This document shows positions 59,872 to 64,000 of a DNA stretch of 64,000 nt, in pieces (the stretch's first letter is position 1; each line of letters starts with the position of its first letter). Source of the DNA: Agrostemma githago (taxonomy: Eukaryota; Streptophyta; Magnoliopsida; Caryophyllales; Caryophyllaceae); assembly GCA_958450325.1 (NCBI GenBank), contig OY288249.1, forward strand, positions 62,746,166 to 62,810,165, written 5' to 3'. The notes under the pieces were generated by a model. It was not told the DNA's origin, ran no database searches, and saw nothing but the letters and a program-made list of their open reading frames with translations. The position numbers were made by a program, and so were the translations under genes.

Positions 59872-60119
59872 TGTATAGAATTTGACAAAGCATGTTTTTG
59901 TACGTGAATTTCTCTGTGTATGTATTTCTCAATTGGTTGTGAATATATACAACCTAAAAAGATAATTGCTAGGAAACAAACTGATTGCTATGCTAAAATA
60001 CATGCTAAAAATATGCTCACAATGTTGAATTTACGCTAACAATATTAACAATATTCCTATATGCTAATTATATGTCAAAACTAATAATATTGCAATATTC
60101 TCGGAATATTGCTACGACA
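59872..60119 (-). repeat. 5' LTR of the minus-strand Copia
   Basis: TGTATAGAATTTGAC to GCTACGACA, 248 bp, followed by gtgag. Pairs with 41318-41560. Confidence 0.92.
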
Positions 60120-60198
60120 GTGAGCAGGTTATTTTGATCCGTTTACAAAAACAAATATCTTTACAAAAATATTTTCCGCAAAAATTCGTATCATGAAT

Positions 60199-60598
60199 CA
60201 TGCTTAATAGTAAAAAAAGAAGTTTAACATGGGTTTCAATCAATATAATATTTCCACCCAATTTTTCGAAATAAGAAATATACCCTAACAAACTAACCAT
60301 AATATTTACTTAGGTCTCGTTTGGTTATTCTCCTACTTCCCGGGAAGTGGGAGATTCCATTAAATATATTTTGGAGTTGTTTGGTTACCCAAGAGTTTTT
60401 TTTATTAAATAATGCTCTAAAACAAAATAATTATCAATATGGGGTTTGTATAAAACTAATTAGCGAAAACGGGTCCACGTAGGATCGGTTGGGACGGAGT
60501 TAGGTTCGGGTACAAAGTTGCACACTGAGTGAGCGACTTCTTCCCCTTACACAAATACCCGAATAACAAAAAAGCCCCCTCTTACTTCATCTTCTAAA
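60199..60598. other. Intergenic DNA, no gene recognised
   Basis: AT-rich. The last part (60530-60600) is pyrimidine-rich and may belong to a 5' UTR or promoter that the next element interrupted. Confidence 0.35.
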
Positions 60599-60607
60599 CC
60601 CCATTAG

Positions 60608-61750
60608 AGCAAATTAAAAATTACTCCCTTCAAAGTTACGGTTTTTAAAATTTACTCCCTTTTAAAAAAAAATTATTATTTAACAGCCAAAAAGATACAA
60701 AAGTTCAAAATTTACTTGCAATTGAAAATTCCGGTCAATTCATTAACAACTTGACCGAACTGCCCTCAGCCTACCACCACCTCACTGAACCTCTTTCTCC
60801 CTTCAATCTCTTCATTCCCTTTCCAAACCCAAAAGAAAAATCCAAATATCCAAGAAACCTAAACCCTAGAATTTTGATCGTCAATAAATTTTAGTCCCCA
60901 AAAAAAATTAAACGACAATCAATCAATACATTGCTTCCATTCATCAATTAGGTGAGTAAGTTTGTCTCATTTTTCTACCATCATCTTTTTTTTATATATT
61001 TTGAAATTCGAATTTAGGGCTTTTGATCATATACGATTTTTTGATTATATGTCCACTTTGAATGCTGATTAGTCGTTTTTTATGATTTTTGTTGCAATTT
61101 TTGATTGCAGAAATGGCCACCACATCGAAAAAGACATTTACGGTCAACCTTCATGACTTCATCAACAATGCTACAACTTGATTCCGTAGACATCTTCCCT
61201 ACAACAAACATCACCAACAATGTCGATTTTTTCCAAAAAATATTAAAAAAATTGTGTGCACCGTGGAATTGAACCACAATGTGTCAATATGTTTATCACA
61301 AGCCTAGAAAACAACTATCCCTAAATCGCTAATTTGTAAATGAATAAACCCTAAAAACTAACCCAATTAGTATTTTATATTACAAAAAAAAATGATAATT
61401 ACGAATTTACCTGATGAATTGACAAGACTGAAGATTATATAGTTGATGTGGGATGTGGTATGGAAGAATCGGTTTTAGTTGGTGTGGGATGAGATTGAAG
61501 ATTATATTGCTTTGGATAAATGAATGAGATTTCAATTAGCATATAAGGGGGACTGGGGGAGGGGTAGTTTGAGTACTAAAATGCAAAAAAAGGGTAAAAA
61601 ATTCAATTTCGCCGGAGTGTCATGCCGGAATTTTCAATTGCAAGTAAATTTTGAACTTTTGTATCTTTTTGGCTGTTAAATAATAAAAAATTTTAAAAGG
61701 GAGTAAATTTTGAAAACCGTAACTTTGAAGGGAGTAATTTTTAATTTGTT
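60608..61750 (+). mobile_element. Pack-MULE-like element (1,143 bp) with captured gene start
   Basis: Inverted ends 'agcaaattaaaaattactcc' (60608) and its near-complement (61750). The arms run about 140 bp and include 'caaaagttcaaaatttact'. Flanks ccccattag (60599-60607) and caccattac (61751-61759) match 7 of 9, the MULE duplication length. It carries what looks like a host gene's 5' UTR, first intron and coding start. Same family as the 326-bp MITE at 22668. Confidence 0.8.
60790..61181 (+). pseudogene. Captured gene fragment: 5' UTR, intron, 22-codon coding start
   Basis: A pyrimidine-rich leader with 'aaacctaaaccctag' (about 60857) precedes a good donor (gtgagt at 60952) and acceptor ('ttgattgcag' ending 61110), an intron of 159 bp. 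Three bases later ATG 61113 opens 'MATTSKKTFTVNLHDFINNA', ending at TGA 61179-61181. The UTR-intron-ATG arrangement is typical of a plant gene start and unlike a transposon. The donor gene is not identified. It could be a mere coincidence of splice-like sites, but the combined layout argues against that. Confidence 0.55.
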
Positions 61751-61929
61751 CACCATTACTCCATCTTCCTCCCGAAAATCCCCAAACACCCTCCCTAACC
61801 CTAAAATCATTTCCCCCAATTAACCACCTTAATTCACCCCAAAAAAACAATTAACACTTATCAAATTGCTTTCTACCTAGTATTATTCTATCTCTTGACT
61901 TCTTTATTGCTGATTTCTCCAATTTTGAG
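61751..61929. other. Pyrimidine-rich intergenic DNA
   Basis: 'ctccatcttcctcccg' and 'aaccctaaaatcatttcccc' resemble plant 5' UTR wording. No open frame. It lies between two transposons. Confidence 0.3.
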
Positions 61930-63164
61930 CACTACAAGGTGAAGTCTCCTTAGAGACTGAAATTTTAGTAGCAACTCTTCAATTTTCCGTAGCTAATCAG
62001 CTTAGAGATGGAATTTGCGACTAAATTTCATTGGTAGCTAAAGGCCTTGTCGCTAATTTAGCTACAGAATTAGCGACCAAAATTAGCTACCACCTAGCGA
62101 CTGAAAGCATTGTGGCTAATTTTGCGACAATAATAGGGACGAACTTTTAAGTAGCTACATTAGCGACCACAAATTGTTGGTAGATAATGTAGTGACAGAC
62201 TTAGAGACCAATTTTGGTGTCACAAATTAGCGACTAATGTTTTGGTATCTAAAATGGTTACCAAGCATGAAGGTACATACCGATTATTGCTACGTCACCA
62301 TACTTGGCCCCACACTCACCGGGTGACAGGGCAAATATAACCGCCCCGCCCCAACCGCCCCACCCCCATGCGCTAAACGGGCACCCACGTACCCCTTCGC
62401 CTTCTTGTGAAGATATTGGTGGTTTATGTTGGATAGAGGAATCGAACTCATGACCTCCAACTACATAGTAGACACTCTAACCATTGGGCCACATGAAGAT
62501 TAATGCTTACATTTGACATAATTGGACATAAATGTCAACTTAAAAATAAAAGCAATTGTTACACACGTGGATTATAAGGTACATACTTTTTAATAATAAC
62601 TACTCCTATAAAAAAATCTTATTAATTTAAAAGTATATTTCACAATCACATACATTTATATGAAATATACAAAAAACTAAACATATTCTAGTAACTAAAA
62701 AAGTAAATTAGATATTAAAATTGGTACTCATTTGATTTCGTCTCCACAATAACTACGTAGTTATCCACTAATTTACTTTGGTCTTCTAGATATTCACTAA
62801 TTCATTGTTTGTAATATTTTATCGTTATAAATAGGGACAATTTTCGCTACTAACATTTTTTTCTGTATCTAAAAACTTCAATTAGATATTACTATTGCTA
62901 TCCACCTTATTTAGTCTCTATAATAGAGACATAATTAGCTACTAACATTGTTCTGTATCTAAAAGCATAAATTAGATACTAATTTTGCTATCGACTTTAT
63001 TTAGTCCCTAAAATAGAGACATAATTAGCCACCGCTTCAGTTTGGTCTCTAAAATAGAAATTAAATATATTTATGTCTCAACATTAGTAGCTAAATAATA
63101 TATTTAGCGACCGAATTTTGGTCAATTGCTAAACTAGTAGCTAAATCATAATTCTCTTGTAGTG
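61930..63164. mobile_element. Non-autonomous CACTA element (1,235 bp), TSD GAG
   Basis: Ends CACTACAAG (61930) and CTTGTAGTG (63164) are perfect inverted repeats flanked by gag (61927-61929 and 63165-63167). Near both ends the motifs 'ttagcgacc', 'gctaattt' and 'tagctac' recur many times in both orientations, the expected subterminal repeats. No transposase. A 295-bp insertion (62281-62575) is nested inside. Its motifs differ from those at 16258-16745, so the autonomous partner is a different CACTA family. Confidence 0.93.
62281..62575 (-). mobile_element. Inserted segment with tRNA-like boxes, flanked by 11-bp direct repeats
   Basis: aaggtacatac occurs at 62270-62280 and 62576-62586. On the minus strand the segment contains 'TGGCCCAATGG' (A-box-like, about 62490) and 'GAGTTCGATTCC' (B-box-like, about 62450), about 40 bp apart, as in a tRNA or tRNA-derived SINE. 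There is no poly(A), and the A box is not at the 5' end, so SINE identity is uncertain. Confidence 0.45.
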
Positions 63165-63167
63165 GAG

Positions 63168-64000
63168 GTAATTAGTTTTTAGCTTTTTTCTTACAAATGT
63201 TTCTTATTTATGTTGTGATTGATAGTATTTTTCTTACTTAGAAATTGTTAATGGAGAGGGGAGCTGCCTAAGACACATACATGTTGATGGAGTAGTAGGC
63301 TAAAAAGCTCTTACTTGGGAATCAACAACAAGCAAACTCCTGTAAATAAAGAAACAAACTGTAAGACAAGTTTACTCCGTATTTGGTTGGGAGGGAGGGT
63401 ATGTTATGTATTCCTCATTTTAATAATGTGTGACGATGGGTAGACAGAGAGACGATTTCCCTTGTTTGAATAATGTGTGAGTTTATACCAACAGTATCAC
63501 GATGTACTCCTTACTAATTTCAATTCAGTTCTCTTTCATTTTGTTGCTGAAATTACATCATTTTAAAGAGAGTGTTGAGTTTGAGCTTTAATAAGGAAGG
63601 AGAAGGAGCATTCCTGAAAGCCAAATTACATCCCCATCCCCATCCTCATCCCGTCTAAAATAATTGAATTTGCCACGTCACTCTACTCAAAATACTCCTA
63701 TAAGAAAACTGAGTGAGTAAAATAGGGAATAAGTAATTAATAATAAGTAGTGTAGTTTTTGAGGGGCGGCGTGAAGTGCAGCATGCATATAGTGAGTAGT
63801 GTAATTTGGATGTTATTGTTGTGTTGAAGGAAAGTAAGGCAGAAATATGAATAAATTGATCTTAAATTGAAGGGATAGAGTAATAGTTGATCATAATAGT
63901 AATAATAATATGCAGAGAGTGAAATTGAACACACAATTAGTATTGCTCTTGTGTTTCACTTCAATTCCTTGCTTTGTTTGTTTCTTCTTTCCTTATTTGT
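63168..64000. other. Intergenic DNA to the window end
   Basis: No gene, hairpin or retroelement recognised. Isolated words such as 'ttactccgta' occur. A gene may start beyond the window. Confidence 0.4.

Larger units (their letters stand above)
41318..60119 (-). mobile_element. Minus-strand Ty1/Copia element carrying nested insertions, TSD GTGAG
   Basis: LTRs at 41318-41560 (3') and 59872-60119 (5') match along their length ('gaatttgacaaag', 'gataattgctaggaaacaaa', 'ctcggaatattgc'). They are flanked by gtgag (41313-41317 and 60120-60124); the left LTR has lost its first TG. A 16-base C-run (41562-41577) is the polypurine tract on the minus strand. Subtracting a Copia (42134-48097), a TRIM (48775-49063) and a Gypsy (51942-59785) leaves about 4.7 kb, a normal Copia length. 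Confidence 0.92.
39457..60193 (+). mobile_element. Old short LTR element, split by an 18.8-kb nested insertion
   Basis: The left LTR is 5'-truncated (39457-39699), followed by a PBS TGGTATCAGAGC (39704-39715) and an interior of only about 600 bp. A purine run 'aaaggaggagggga' precedes the right LTR, which starts at 40302. The right LTR is broken by hAT element 4 at 40311 and by the minus-strand Copia at 41318, and its last about 70 bp lie at 60125-60193. The shared part ('gcttgattaacaattcttg', 'gtaggtattgagttcgttc', 'tccgtttac', 'attcgtatca') aligns in order with the left LTR. Its small coding content makes it a deletion derivative. Confidence 0.75.

Noticed and set aside
62440..62500. A tRNA gene on the minus strand
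   Set aside because: Box-like sequences are present, but acceptor-stem pairing and a proper anticodon arm could not be shown, and it lies inside an inserted segment.

Overview
This window is plant nuclear DNA dominated by nested transposable elements, with one recognisable host gene. The evidence for a plant is a multi-exon mitochondrial branched-chain 2-oxoacid dehydrogenase E1-alpha gene, plant retrotransposon lineages (Tat/Retand-type Gypsy, Copia, L1-type LINEs), En/Spm (CACTA) transposons, Stowaway-like MITEs and a Pack-MULE-like element. The Retand-like element with tandem repeats near its 3' end and the frequent 'actccgt' words fit a core eudicot, possibly Caryophyllales, but the species cannot be fixed by eye. 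No CRISPR, phage or bacterial system was seen.

Layout. 1-7270: minus-strand Retand-like Gypsy element (3' tandem array, integrase-RT-RNase H, gag-protease, PBS, 5' LTR); its other LTR lies outside the window. 7271-10565: AT-rich repeat DNA, possibly an old LTR, followed by a long inverted-repeat element containing two hAT-type elements. 11421-16768: decayed plus-strand CACTA transposon ending in a palindromic subterminal array and CACTA terminus. 16813-18458: MITEs and unclassified repeat. 18459-25003: an uninterrupted 1.1-kb (TAA)n tract, a 5'-truncated L1-type LINE with an (AAT)n tail, a MULE-like MITE splitting that tail, and a second, unusual LINE relic whose C-terminus looks like a restriction-like endonuclease. 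26129-30148: the E1-alpha gene on the minus strand, nine exons, 499 codons, apparently intact.

30852-39063: a low-coding LTR element (TSD GAATC) containing a hAT element, several MITEs and an L1 fragment. 39457-60193: a matryoshka. An old short LTR element contains a minus-strand Copia in its right LTR (41318-60119, TSD GTGAG). That Copia contains a plus-strand Copia (42134-48097, TSD GATAT), a TRIM (48775-49063) and a gag-only minus-strand Gypsy (51942-59785, TSD ACGGG/ATGGG). The plus-strand Copia itself contains a hAT element and an inverted solo LTR of its own family. 60608-61750: gene-capturing MULE-like element. 61930-63164: non-autonomous CACTA element (TSD GAG).

Function. Only the E1-alpha gene is likely to serve the plant, in mitochondrial degradation of leucine, isoleucine and valine. 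All transposon coding regions but one carry stops, frameshifts, truncations or insertions; the exception, the LINE open frame at 33020-34711, is long and undamaged but lacks its 5' half.
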